The notes beneath the pieces were generated by a model. That model saw only the letters and a program-made list of their open reading frames with translations, had not been told where the DNA came from and searched no databases. Of a DNA stretch of 40,715 nt, positions 8,024 to 18,129 are shown piece after piece. Origin of the DNA: Pelagibius litoralis (GTDB taxonomy: Bacteria > Pseudomonadota > Alphaproteobacteria > Kiloniellales > Kiloniellaceae); the NCBI RefSeq assembly GCF_011683915.1, contig NZ_JAAQPH010000033.1, positions 1 to 40,715 on the forward strand, in the 5' to 3' direction. Every line of letters begins with the position of its first letter. Positions within the stretch are counted from its first letter, which is position 1. Both the position numbers and the translations under genes were made by a program.

Positions 8024-8419
8024 ATGCAGGTTCAGGTCTTGGCGAGCGTTGCGCTGGGCGGTGCCCTGGGTGCGCTTGGACGCTATTTGATGATCGCCCA
8101 GGTGAGCCATTGGTTCGGTCCCTGGATCGGGGGGTTTCCGCTGGGGACCCTCAGCGTCAATGTGCTCGGGTCTTTCGTCATGGGGCTCCTGGTGGAGGTC
8201 ATGGCGATAACCTGGTCGCCCTCGGCAGAGCTTCGCGCGCTCCTCACCATCGGATTTCTGGGGGCATTCACCACCTTCTCGACTTTTTCCCTGGAGGCCT
8301 TTCTGCTCTACGAGCGCGGCGCCGTCTTCCAGGCGGCAGGCTATGTCGCCGCTTCCGTGGTCTTTTCCATCGCCGGTTTTGCTGCGGGCCTCTATCTGGT
8401 GCGGATCAGCGTCGGATGA
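8024..8419 (+). CDS. crcB: Fluoride efflux channel CrcB/Fluc
   Basis: A 131-residue membrane protein with four hydrophobic segments. It matches the Fluc family: GALGALGRY in helix 1, then FPLGTLSVNVLGSF, then GFLGAFTTFSTFS, which contains the conserved Phe residues and the helix break of the dual-topology fluoride channel. It exports cytoplasmic fluoride as a homodimer. The leader was checked for a fluoride riboswitch and none was recognised. The stop overlaps the rluC start codon (ATGA), so the two are co-translated, an arrangement common in alphaproteobacteria. Confidence 0.95.
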   Translation: MQVQVLASVALGGALGALGRYLMIAQVSHWFGPWIGGFPLGTLSVNVLGSFVMGLLVEVMAITWSPSAELRALLTIGFLGAFTTFSTFSLEAFLLYERGAVFQAAGYVAASVVFSIAGFAAGLYLVRISVG

Positions 8420-9462
8420 GCCAGGTTCAGCAGATCACCGTTGCGGCGGAAGAAGCCGGCCAGCGGCTGGACCGATGGTTCCGCCAGCGCTTTCCCCAGG
8501 TCACCCAGGGGCGCCTGGAAAAGCTCCTGCGAAAGGGCGAGGTGCGGGTTGACGGGAAACGGGCAAAGTCGGCCCACCGGATCGAGGCCGGAGAAACCGT
8601 TCGCATACCTCCCTTGCCGGACCCGGAAACAGCGCGGCCGGCAAGTGATCGGCCCGGGCGGGTGCGCCTCTCGGCGGAGGCCGAGGCGGACCTGCTGGGC
8701 AGGGTCCTGTACCGCGATGCTTCGGTCATTGCCCTGGACAAGCCGGCCGGCCTGGCGGTGCAGGGCGGCAGCGGTCAGTCGCGTCACCTGGATGGTATGC
8801 TCGACGCCCTTCGGTTCGGCTCTGGCGAGCGGCCGAGACTGGTCCATCGGTTGGATAAAGATACCGCCGGGGTCCTGCTGCTGGCACGCAACGCCGCCAG
8901 TGCCCGCGCGCTGACGGCGGCCTTCCGCGGCAAGACTACCCAGAAAGTCTATTGGGCCCTGGTCAGGGGCGTGCCGGAAGAGCGGCGGGGCTTGATCGAC
9001 CTGCCTTTGGCCAAGGTCCGGTCCGCTTTGGGCGACGCAGTGGCGCCCGCCGGCGAGGACGGCAAGGCCGCCCAGACCCTGTACCGCGTGGTCGAGAGCT
9101 ACCGCCGTGATGTGGCCTGGCTGGTGCTGATGCCACTGACCGGGCGTACGCATCAACTGCGGGTCCATTGTGCGGCCATGGGTACGCCCATCGTTGGGGA
9201 CGGCAAGTACGGTGGACGCGATGCCTTTCCGGCGAAGCTGGATCTGCCGAAGTCCATGCACCTCTTGGCGCGGGAGCTTGCTTTGCCGCATCCGGATGAC
9301 GGCACCACCCTGCGGACCACGGCACCCTTGCCGGCCCATATGGCGGAAAGCTGGAAGAAGCTGGGGTTTGATGAACGAAAAGGCGAGGCGGCTTTCGAAG
9401 CCCTGTTGGCCTATGCCGAAGGCATCAGCCACTCACCCGGCCAGGGCCACAGGTCTTACTAG
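8416..9462 (+). CDS. rluC: RluC/RluA family ribosomal RNA pseudouridine synthase
   Basis: A 348-residue enzyme that isomerises uridine to pseudouridine in 23S rRNA. The N-terminus (about residues 1-75) is an S4 RNA-binding domain (QRLDRWFRQRFP, LRKGEVRVDGKRAKS). The catalytic domain contains ALDKPAGLAVQGG and the hallmark RLVHRLDKDTAGVLLLAR, whose HRLDKDT holds the catalytic Asp, followed by LTGRTHQLRVH and PIVGDGKYGG. The start is the ATG overlapping the crcB stop; longer upstream readings run through crcB in another frame. It belongs to an rluC-HAD-atp12 string, interrupted here by two minus-strand genes. Confidence 0.94.
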   Translation: MSQVQQITVAAEEAGQRLDRWFRQRFPQVTQGRLEKLLRKGEVRVDGKRAKSAHRIEAGETVRIPPLPDPETARPASDRPGRVRLSAEAEADLLGRVLYRDASVIALDKPAGLAVQGGSGQSRHLDGMLDALRFGSGERPRLVHRLDKDTAGVLLLARNAASARALTAAFRGKTTQKVYWALVRGVPEERRGLIDLPLAKVRSALGDAVAPAGEDGKAAQTLYRVVESYRRDVAWLVLMPLTGRTHQLRVHCAAMGTPIVGDGKYGGRDAFPAKLDLPKSMHLLARELALPHPDDGTTLRTTAPLPAHMAESWKKLGFDERKGEAAFEALLAYAEGISHSPGQGHRSY

Positions 9463-9528
9463 ATCGCCGCATCCACATCTTTGGATTGGCGTCTTTGCCT
9501 AGAGGCCCTGTTTGCCCTTACAGACCGG

Positions 9529-9852
9529 CTAGAATGCGGAGAGACGACGCGGCTCGGATCGCTGTACCAACTGGCGATAGCGCTTGCTCTGGGCCGTGAC
9601 AGTCGGACGGTTCTGGTTGCGCAGGGCGGCGGCGGTTTTCTTGCGCCATTCCATATCGCTCATCACCGTGGCCAAAGAGAAGCCCCACTCGGAACCTGCC
9701 TCCGGCTGATATTTAGTGCTCTCCGCTGCCGAATAGTGACGCTCAACTGAATTGAGCCAGTCGTCGGCGGCTGCCGGAGAAGAAATCGCGATGGCCGTGG
9801 CCGCGGCGATGGTGAAACCCGCAAGTTTGCCCGTGATGTGTTTAGAGAACAT
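9529..9852 (-). CDS. Small exported protein of unknown function
   Basis: A 107-residue protein with a clear Sec signal peptide: basic start MFSKHITGK, hydrophobic core, and an AAA-type cleavage site near residue 29 before DDWLNSVE. The mature part is about 78 residues, basic at its C-terminus, with no recognised domain. The start at 9852 is preferred because GAGGG lies just upstream and the signal peptide begins there; an in-frame ATG at 9948 would add 32 residues and spoil the signal. It converges with rluC and is preceded by an AT-rich, promoter-like region. Confidence 0.6.
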   Translation of the reverse strand: MFSKHITGKLAGFTIAAATAIAISSPAAADDWLNSVERHYSAAESTKYQPEAGSEWGFSLATVMSDMEWRKKTAAALRNQNRPTVTAQSKRYRQLVQRSEPRRLSAF

Positions 9853-10281
9853 GCCCACCCTCTGGATTTGTTGTCTGGAGCCCAAGGTATAAGCATGATT
9901 TTTTCTTAATTCTCCTTCTAAAATCTTAATATCCAAAAATGACATCAATCAAAACCCATAGATGTCACAGCATTAGTCAAGGATATGGCATTTTTACTTG
10001 GTTAATTGTTTGTTAATAGTTGGGCAAATGTGACCGAAATGTGGTCTACTCATAAAGAATCTTTTTTTATCAGGTAGATAGGGCTGTGGATAAGGGTGCG
10101 GCAAATAAGATGGGTGACAGATTTGGCCCCACTTCGGTCACCATTTGCGAGGCAAGGCGCCATATAAGCACTTCACCTTTTAGCCACGAGAATGAGGCGG
10201 AACTGCCGCATTGGTTAAGGAATTGCGACGATCAGAGACGGTTCAGGCAGACTCGGTTGGCCCATCGCCGGGCACCGGCGT
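9853..10281. other. AT-rich intergenic region with inverted repeat
   Basis: A 429-base stretch without a supported gene. About 9890-10080 is much richer in A and T than its surroundings. It includes a perfect 7-base inverted repeat, TGACATC (9940-9946) and GATGTCA (9961-9967) with a 14-base spacer, upstream of the small exported protein. GGTGAC (10113-10118) can pair with GTCACC (10137-10142). A short CGCCGG/CCGGCG hairpin lies near 10267-10279, just past the stop of the next gene, without a T run. No ribosome-binding site with a plausible frame was found on the plus strand. Confidence 0.55.
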
Positions 10282-10851
10282 TTACTCGCCCTTGCGCCGG
10301 GGACTGAAGAGGTCGCGGGCCACCTGCCTGATAAGCTGTTGGAAACGATCGGAGTCCGGCGCTTCAGCCTCCTCGACCCATCCCTGTACTGCGGAAACCA
10401 AGCGTTCCCCGTTGCAAAAAGCCGCCAGAACCTCGATGCGGCCGTCGCTGCGCGCTTCGCCCCCGTCGGGCTGGTTCTTGCAGAGGGCCAAAACCTCGGT
10501 AGAGGCTGGGGCGTTGAACAGCAGCAAGAGCTTGAAGCGGGGATCCTCTGCTTCTGACGGTTCGGTGGCAACGCGCAGCCTGCGTGTCTGAATAGCCTTC
10601 TCCATCGTCCCGGCGATCAGGGCTTCCAGCGCCGGCGACGCGGCAAAGGCCTGGCCGTGGATTTCCAGGTGAAGCGGCCCCTGGTTCCTGGTGGCGGCGA
10701 TCAGGAACTCCTGTGCGCCGCTGGGGTGCATGAAGCGGGTGTTGGTGGCGGGGCCCTGGTCGCAGGCGCTCACGGCCAGCATCAGGCCCAGAGACAGGCA
10801 GAGCCGGGGCCGGCTAGGGTGTCTGCTGCCGGGTTGCGCTGTGTTTGCCAT
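10282..10851 (-). CDS. Hypothetical lipoprotein
   Basis: A 189-residue protein with an N-terminal basic segment, a hydrophobic run and a lipobox (V-S-A-C, Cys at about residue 30), so it is predicted to be anchored in a membrane by lipidation. The mature part has alternating polar and hydrophobic segments and three further Cys residues at least, but I do not recognise a family. The ATG is preceded by GAGG at 8 bases. The gene is transcribed away from the HAD phosphatase and toward the small exported protein, and the two minus-strand genes separate rluC from its usual neighbours. Confidence 0.72.
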   Translation of the reverse strand: MANTAQPGSRHPSRPRLCLSLGLMLAVSACDQGPATNTRFMHPSGAQEFLIAATRNQGPLHLEIHGQAFAASPALEALIAGTMEKAIQTRRLRVATEPSEAEDPRFKLLLLFNAPASTEVLALCKNQPDGGEARSDGRIEVLAAFCNGERLVSAVQGWVEEAEAPDSDRFQQLIRQVARDLFSPRRKGE

Positions 10852-10973
10852 GCTGGCGCCTCGCTGCTTGGGCCGGGTCCGGGACCGTCATTCCCCGCCA
10901 TTGCAGAAAGTCGCGGCGGGAAAGGGCGAATCACCTTAAGCATGCGGGCCCAACGTGATAGAGACAACGCGCA

Positions 10974-11663
10974 ATGAATCAGCTCCCTTTTCGCCACCGC
11001 TTCATCGTTTTCGACCTCGATGGAACACTGGTCGACAGCCAGCACACCATCGTCCACTGCATGGGCCAGGCATTCCGCGCCGACGGCTTGGCGGCCCCGA
11101 CTGCGCCTTCGGTTCACAGCATCATCGGGCTGAAGCTGGAGGTGGCGGTCAACGTGCTGTTGCCGGAACCCGATGAGGGCCGGGCCCAAAGGGTCGCCGG
11201 CCTTTACCGTGAAGCCTTTCACGAGCGCCTCAGCCAGCCCGATCATGAAGAGCCGCTGTTCGAAGGCGCGCGGGATGTCCTGGCGGCCCTTGATCACCCG
11301 GAGCTGATGCTCGGCATCGTCACGGGCAAGGGACGGAACGGCCTGGTCAGGGTGTTGGAAGGGCATGGCATCGAAGACTGCTTCGCGACGCTCAGAACAG
11401 CGGACGACGGCCCCAGCAAGCCGCATCCCCATGTCTTACAATTGGCCATGGCGGATGTCGGGGCCGATCCGCAGGATACGGTGATGATCGGCGACACGAC
11501 CTTCGATATTCAGATGGCGCGGGATGCCGGCTGCGATGCGCTGGGCGTGGATTGGGGTTACCATCATCGCGATCAGCTGCATGCCGCCGGAGCGGGCCTG
11601 GTGATTGATAAGTTTACTGATCTACATGAGGCTCTTGTGAGCCTTAGCGGAGCAACAGGATGA
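10974..11663 (+). CDS. HAD family phosphatase, phosphoglycolate-phosphatase-like
   Basis: A 229-residue haloacid dehalogenase-superfamily hydrolase (subfamily IA). Motif I FDLDGTLVDS supplies the nucleophilic and acid/base Asp, motif II is the Thr of GIVTGKGR, motif III the Lys of SKPHPHVLQ, and motif IV MIGDTTFDIQMARDAG gives the Mg-binding acidic residues. A helical cap domain lies between motifs I and II. The substrate is uncertain; phosphoglycolate phosphatase is the closest common name. The last four bases overlap the start of the AsmA gene (ATGA). HAD genes of this type often lie between rluC and atp12 in alphaproteobacteria. Confidence 0.9.
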   Translation: MNQLPFRHRFIVFDLDGTLVDSQHTIVHCMGQAFRADGLAAPTAPSVHSIIGLKLEVAVNVLLPEPDEGRAQRVAGLYREAFHERLSQPDHEEPLFEGARDVLAALDHPELMLGIVTGKGRNGLVRVLEGHGIEDCFATLRTADDGPSKPHPHVLQLAMADVGADPQDTVMIGDTTFDIQMARDAGCDALGVDWGYHHRDQLHAAGAGLVIDKFTDLHEALVSLSGATG

Positions 11664-13792
11664 GATTGAGGCGGGTTCTCTATTGGAGTGTCGCGGTGGT
11701 TACCGGGATTGTGGTCGCCGGTTACGCCGCGCTGTCGTCGCTGCAGTTCGACGACCTGACGACGTTGCTTCAAGGAGAAGTCAAACGGGCGACCGGACGC
11801 GATCTGGTGATCGCCGGGCCGGTCGACCTGCAGATCTCCTTCAGCCCTTCGGTCGATCTTCAGGATATTCGCTTTGCCAATGCTTCCTGGGGCAGCCGCG
11901 CGGAAATGGCCACCATCAGCCGCCTGGAGGTGGAGGTCGAACTGTTGCCGCTGCTGACCGGCGATATCGTCGTCAATCGGCTGGTTCTGGTCGATCCGGA
12001 TATACTGCTGGAGACCGACGCCGAAGGCCGCGGCAACTGGGAGTTTGAAACGGCGGCCTCCGGGGCAGCGGATCAGGGGACGGAGACGGCGGGAAAGGAT
12101 AGCGGCGGCGGCTTGCCCGACATACAGGCCTTTGCGGTTCAGGGCGGTCGCCTGACGGTCAAGGGTGCGACCCCCGAGGAGCAGTTGCGGGTCGATCTGA
12201 CCGAGGCTTCCGGCCTGGTTCCGGAAGGTGGCGCAGCGCGCAGTCTGATGGTGGCGGGACGTTACAACGACAGTCCGTTTCGGGTGGAAGGCACCTTCGG
12301 CAGCCTGCGGGCCGTTCTCTCAGGCGATGCCAGCCCGCTCGATCTGGCCGTGGAGGCAGGGGGGGCCAAAGGAACCATCAAGGGAACCGCCGGCGATCTT
12401 GTCGGGGCTGCGAGGGCGAAGCTGGCCGTTACCGCCCAGGGTGACAGCCTGGCGGCACTGACCCCCCTGGCCGGGACCGAGATCCCCAACCTGGGGCCCT
12501 ATAAGTTGACAAGCGATGTCAACATTAATGGGAATCTCATTGATTTTTCTGGATTAACGGCGCAGGTCGGCGGCAGCGATCTGGCCGGCGCCGGTACGCT
12601 TGATCTCAGTGGCAAGCGCCCGGTTGTGACCGCTGATCTGGCCGCCAAGACCCTGGATATGGCGGACTTTGCGCCGCCGACGGAATCGTCGGCCCCTAAC
12701 GATCAAGAGAAGGCGGAGCAAAGCGGAGAGAAGGGTGGCCGGATCTTCTCGAAAGAGCCGTTGGCGCTCGATGGGCTCGCCGCCCTGGACGGCGAACTGG
12801 CGCTCAGCGCTGGGGAACTGCGGGCGACGCCGCGGGTCATTCTGAATGACGTAAAGCTCTCCGCGCACCTGAAAGAAGGCCGGCTGCAGGTTGAGCCGAT
12901 GCAGGCGGTCTTGGCCGGCGGCACGCTGACTGGCCGCGGCAGCCTGGATGCCCGGCGGGAGCCGGCTGTCGTGGACCTGGTGCTGCAAGGCGAGGGCATG
13001 GATTTCGGGGAGTTGCTGCAGGCCGCTGAAATCAGCGACCGGGTCGGTGGGCCCTTGGCGCTGGACGTTGCCTTGTCGGGCAAGGGCGGCAGCGCCCATG
13101 CCCTGGCATCCAGCCTCGACGGACATGTCCAGGCGGTCTCTCAGGACGGGACCATCGACAATGCCCTGCTCAGCTTCTTCAGCGCCGGCCTCAGTAACAT
13201 TACCGGTCCGCTGTTCGGAACGGCTGATCAGGCCAATCTGGACTGTATCATCGGGCGTTTCGATATTGTGGCGGGCCAGGCCAAGAGCCGCGCGCTGGTG
13301 ATGGATACCGGAACCTTCGCCATTGCCGGGCGCGGCGGTATCGACCTGGAGGCTGAAAGGGTCAGCCTGACCTTCGACACCGAGACCAGCGAACCGAGCC
13401 TGGCGAGCCTGGCGGTGCCGTTCAAGGTCATCGGCCCGATGGAGGACCCCAGCATCGTCCCCGACGCGATCGGGGCGGCGGTGAATGTGGTGGGGACAGT
13501 CGGGACGGTGGCCGAGACCAGCGGGAACATTGTCGCCGGTGCGGTCGATACCCTGGGGGGGCTGGTCGGAACCGGTCCGCTGATCGGCAAGATCGGCGGC
13601 GATCAGACCCTTTGCGGCGAGGCGCTGACGGCCATCGGCCTGGCCCAATCCGGCCCGGCTAACTCTGATCCGGCCAACTCCGAGGTCCAGCCTGCCGGCG
13701 GCGCTGCGCCGGGCCAGGCGACCGAAGAGCCGTCACCCACAGGTGTGATCGAGGATATCGGAGAAGGCCTTAAGAACCTGTTCGGTAACTGA
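11660..13792 (+). CDS. AsmA family protein
   Basis: A 710-residue protein anchored by one N-terminal transmembrane segment (about residues 8-28) with a large periplasmic part. The N-terminal region has the AsmA pattern: GRDLVIAGPVDLQISFSP, then DIRFANASWGS and LEVEVELLPLLTGDIVVNRL. The C-terminal half has long beta-rich segments and the FDIVAGQAKSRALVMDTG motif of the AsmA_C region. AsmA-like proteins are related to long bridge-like lipid-transfer proteins and influence outer membrane lipid homeostasis. The tail (about residues 655-700) is rich in Pro, Ala and Ser. It is translationally coupled to the HAD gene and followed after 16 bases by atp12. Confidence 0.9.
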   Translation: MRLRRVLYWSVAVVTGIVVAGYAALSSLQFDDLTTLLQGEVKRATGRDLVIAGPVDLQISFSPSVDLQDIRFANASWGSRAEMATISRLEVEVELLPLLTGDIVVNRLVLVDPDILLETDAEGRGNWEFETAASGAADQGTETAGKDSGGGLPDIQAFAVQGGRLTVKGATPEEQLRVDLTEASGLVPEGGAARSLMVAGRYNDSPFRVEGTFGSLRAVLSGDASPLDLAVEAGGAKGTIKGTAGDLVGAARAKLAVTAQGDSLAALTPLAGTEIPNLGPYKLTSDVNINGNLIDFSGLTAQVGGSDLAGAGTLDLSGKRPVVTADLAAKTLDMADFAPPTESSAPNDQEKAEQSGEKGGRIFSKEPLALDGLAALDGELALSAGELRATPRVILNDVKLSAHLKEGRLQVEPMQAVLAGGTLTGRGSLDARREPAVVDLVLQGEGMDFGELLQAAEISDRVGGPLALDVALSGKGGSAHALASSLDGHVQAVSQDGTIDNALLSFFSAGLSNITGPLFGTADQANLDCIIGRFDIVAGQAKSRALVMDTGTFAIAGRGGIDLEAERVSLTFDTETSEPSLASLAVPFKVIGPMEDPSIVPDAIGAAVNVVGTVGTVAETSGNIVAGAVDTLGGLVGTGPLIGKIGGDQTLCGEALTAIGLAQSGPANSDPANSEVQPAGGAAPGQATEEPSPTGVIEDIGEGLKNLFGN

Positions 13793-13808
13793 TTTTTCGG
13801 TTTACTTC

Positions 13809-14543
13809 ATGCAAAAGATCAAGCGTTTCTACAAGACGGCCACGGCGGGCGCCGATGCCGGCGATGCCCCGGGTTTTCAGGTGCTGCTTGACGGGCGGCC
13901 TGTCCGCACGCCGGCCAAGGCGCCTCTGGTGGTGTTGTCGCAGCCGCTCGCTCAGGCTATCGCCGAGGAATGGCAGGCGCAGGATGAAGAAGTCGATCCG
14001 GCGCTTATGCCGCTCAACAGTCTCACCTGCACGGCAATCGATATCGTTGTTCCGCAGCGCGACAGGATCGTCGCGGATCTGGCGGACTATGGCGGCCATG
14101 ACCTGATCTGCTACTGGACCGATGAGGTGGGCGAACTGCTGGGCCTGCAGCAACAGCACTGGCAGCCGCTGCTGGATTGGGCGGCTGATCGTTTCGCGGC
14201 ACCGCTTCTGAAAACCGGCGGGGTCGTTTCGCAGGAACAGCCGGCGGCCAGCTTGGCGGCCCTGAAGCAAGCCGTGGCCGATCACCAGGGTATGGCCTTG
14301 ACCGGGCTTGCGGCAGCAGTACAGGCGGCTGGCTCCCTGATTATCGGCCTGGCCCTGTCGCATGGTAGGCTGGATGCCGATCAGGCCCATGCCGTGTCGC
14401 AGCTGGACGATACCTACCAGGCACGGCGTTGGGGCGAGGACGCCGAGGCGGCGGCACGGCGCGAGAATCTGCGCCAGGAGCTGCTGTCGGCGGAGCGGTT
14501 TCTGGAACTGCTGCGATGCGGCGAGGGTGTTGCTGCTTCCTAG
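13809..14543 (+). CDS. ATP12 family F1-ATPase assembly chaperone
   Basis: A 244-residue protein of the ATP12 family, which chaperones the alpha subunit during F1-ATPase assembly in mitochondria and is conserved in alphaproteobacteria. Recognisable segments are RFYKTA near the N-terminus, FQVLLDGRPVRTPAKAPL, AEEWQAQDEEVDPALMPLNSLTCTAID, CYWTDE and the C-terminal LDDTYQARRWGEDAEA. Length fits the bacterial members. Its presence is good evidence for an alphaproteobacterial origin. It ends 64 bases before the convergent MCP-globin gene, and no obvious terminator was seen between them. Confidence 0.93.
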   Translation: MQKIKRFYKTATAGADAGDAPGFQVLLDGRPVRTPAKAPLVVLSQPLAQAIAEEWQAQDEEVDPALMPLNSLTCTAIDIVVPQRDRIVADLADYGGHDLICYWTDEVGELLGLQQQHWQPLLDWAADRFAAPLLKTGGVVSQEQPAASLAALKQAVADHQGMALTGLAAAVQAAGSLIIGLALSHGRLDADQAHAVSQLDDTYQARRWGEDAEAAARRENLRQELLSAERFLELLRCGEGVAAS

Positions 14544-14607
14544 AAGCTGCTCAGACGCCAGGCGGTTGATGTGGACGCGGGCGCGCTTTCCGGTCTCGAT
14601 CGGATCC

Positions 14608-15534
14608 CTAGACGTCCCGCGTGGCCGGCGGCTCCTGCGCGCCTGTCATCATGACTTCTGCCAGGGTGCCGTAGGTCTTGGCCCAGGCCGCCTCGACCGC
14701 TGGCGTATAGGCGTCCTGCAGGCCCTGCTGGAGAGTCCAGAGCAGCGCCTCGGCGACGCTCGTGTAGTGCTTCAACTCGACGCCGTAAGCATGGTGGCGC
14801 TGGCCCATTACCTTGACCGCCGGTACCAGCTTGTCGAGTTTCTCGAGGCTTGAGACCGCAGTCTTCAGCACGGCCATGAGCTTGCGGCCCTGCTCGGTCA
14901 TGTCACCTTTGAAAAGCGGCTTGGTGCTGGGGTCGATCTCGAACAGCCTGCCGTAGAACAGGGCTGCGGCGTCATCGGCGATGGGCTCGACCAAAGCAAA
15001 GGTTTCCTGCACCAGCTTGATCTCTGCGGCCGAAAGCGGGCCGCTGACCACAGGCGCAGGCTTTGATGCCCTGGCCGGCGCGCTTGCCTTCGCCCTGGTT
15101 GGCCGCGCCGCCGGTTTGGGCGCTGCGGTCCGCTCAGGTGTGGTGGGCTGGGGGGCGACGTGAACCGGGGCCGGCTGGCGTTCGGCGTCTTCGTTGAGTT
15201 TCGACAGCTGATTGATCCGGTGGGTCAGGCTGCCCACGATATCGCCGATCTGGTTGGTCGCCTTGCTGGTCTGCCCCGCCAGCTGCTTCACCTCGCCGGC
15301 AACCACGGCAAACCCCTTGCCGGCTTCACCGGCGCGCGCCGCTTCGATGGTGGCGTTCAGGGCCAGCAGGTTGGTCTGCTTGGCGATCGCTTCGATCTGC
15401 CCGGCCATGTTGGCGACATTTTCCACCTCGCTGCGCAGCGCCTCGATCTGCTCGGCGATCCCGCCGGCGGGTTCCTGCCCCGCATTTTCATTACTCTTAA
15501 CGTTTGCTGCGGTGCGGGCGTGACTGGCTGACAT
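14608..15534 (-). CDS. Soluble MCP signalling-tip and globin fusion protein
   Basis: A 308-residue protein with no transmembrane segment. Residues about 26-110 form a coiled-coil that includes the highly conserved methyl-accepting chemotaxis protein hairpin tip ([28 protein letters not shown]). A Pro/Ala-rich linker spans about 120-165. Residues about 167-298 are a single-domain bacterial globin resembling Vitreoscilla haemoglobin: Tyr194 at the B10 position, Phe208 at CD1 (KPLF) and proximal His247 in the segment RHHAYGV. Known globin-coupled sensors usually have the globin first and the signalling domain last, so the order here is reversed, and the MCP part is only the tip region. AGGGAC precedes the ATG. 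I infer an oxygen- or NO-responsive partner of chemoreceptor arrays or CheA/CheW. Confidence 0.88.
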   Translation of the reverse strand: MSASHARTAANVKSNENAGQEPAGGIAEQIEALRSEVENVANMAGQIEAIAKQTNLLALNATIEAARAGEAGKGFAVVAGEVKQLAGQTSKATNQIGDIVGSLTHRINQLSKLNEDAERQPAPVHVAPQPTTPERTAAPKPAARPTRAKASAPARASKPAPVVSGPLSAAEIKLVQETFALVEPIADDAAALFYGRLFEIDPSTKPLFKGDMTEQGRKLMAVLKTAVSSLEKLDKLVPAVKVMGQRHHAYGVELKHYTSVAEALLWTLQQGLQDAYTPAVEAAWAKTYGTLAEVMMTGAQEPPATRDV

Positions 15535-15770
15535 AGGGTGTCCCTGCTGAAGCGGTTTCGGTGTCTGGGGATGGTTTCCTCATTCGTTTCTATCCAGACG
15601 TCGTTAACAATCGGCTAATACTAATCAATTTGTTCAGACTTAACCCAGGCGGGGCGGGCCAGCCGGAGGCTCGGCAGTGGTGCTGCCTCCTGGCACGTGC
15701 TATCAGCTTTTGCGGATATATCCACCGGCAGCGGGTGGCCAGTTTCTTAGGGCAGGGGACGACAACGACG

Positions 15771-17303
<1,533 letters not shown>

Positions 17304-17372
17304 GCTTGGCGGGGCGATTGTCCGAATGCCGGGTGAGATGAAGTCGCCGTGACCTCAGAGGAGAGATCGTTC

Positions 17373-17987
17373 GTGAAACTCTACGCCGATTCATCGTCAG
17401 GAAACTGCTATAAAGTGCAGTTATTATTGAGTTTTCTTGGCCTTCCTTACGATCTGGTCGAGGTCAACGTTCTATCAGGCGACACCCGCAAACCGGGGTT
17501 TTTGGCCAAAAACCCCAACGGCCGTATCCCGCTGCTGGAACTGGATGACGGCAGCCTCCTGCCGGAATCCAATGCCATCCTGTTTTACCTGGCCGAGGGC
17601 ACGCCCTTCCTGCCTGAGGATCGCCTCGGGCGGGCGCGGGCGCTGCAGTGGATGTTCTTCGAGCAATACAGCCACGAGCCCTATATCGCCGTGCTGCGGT
17701 TCTGGCGAAAGTATCAAGGCAGGACGCGCGAAAGTGAGCCCGGCTGGGCCGAGCGTGAGGAGAAGGGCTACGCCGCCCTGGATGTCATGGAGCGTGCGTT
17801 GATGGAACGGCCTTGGTTTGTCGCTGAAAGCCCGAGCATCGCCGACATTGCGCTTTACGCCTATACCCATGTCGCCGCCCACGGAGACTTCGACCTTTCT
17901 TGCTATGGCGCGATCAATGGCTGGCTGGACAGGCTGGCGGCTCTGCCCGGCTACATTGCCATCGCGCCACCTCCCGGGCGTGCCTAG
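17373..17987 (+). CDS. Glutathione S-transferase family protein
   Basis: A 204-residue protein with an N-terminal thioredoxin-fold GST domain (KLYADSSSGNCYKVQLLL, then NPNGRIPLLELDDG and LPESNAILFYLAE with the conserved cis-Pro and glutathione-binding Glu-Ser) and a C-terminal helical domain (PSIADIALYAYTHVA). Cys at about residue 11 lies near the usual catalytic Ser/Tyr/Cys position. The GTG start at 17373 is chosen because AGGAGAG lies 8 bases upstream; a GTG at 17349 would add 8 residues. It lies between pccB and pccA on the same strand, which suggests co-expression, but a link to propionate metabolism is not established. Confidence 0.88.
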   Translation: MKLYADSSSGNCYKVQLLLSFLGLPYDLVEVNVLSGDTRKPGFLAKNPNGRIPLLELDDGSLLPESNAILFYLAEGTPFLPEDRLGRARALQWMFFEQYSHEPYIAVLRFWRKYQGRTRESEPGWAEREEKGYAALDVMERALMERPWFVAESPSIADIALYAYTHVAAHGDFDLSCYGAINGWLDRLAALPGYIAIAPPPGRA

Positions 17988-18129
17988 AGCAACGGCGCGA
18001 CCGCCAAGCGGATTGCAACACCAGCCGCAAAACAAGTACATATCCAGAGGTAACAAAACAGCAAAACAACAGGGTGTCGCTTGTCCGGGCTTCGATCCGG
18101 ACTTCAACAAGCCGACGCGATAGGGGCGG

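Noticed and set aside
15561-15770. Upstream 70-residue extension of pccB
   Set aside because: The extension has no likeness to PccB, while MQDILQQL with AGGGG upstream gives the normal length.
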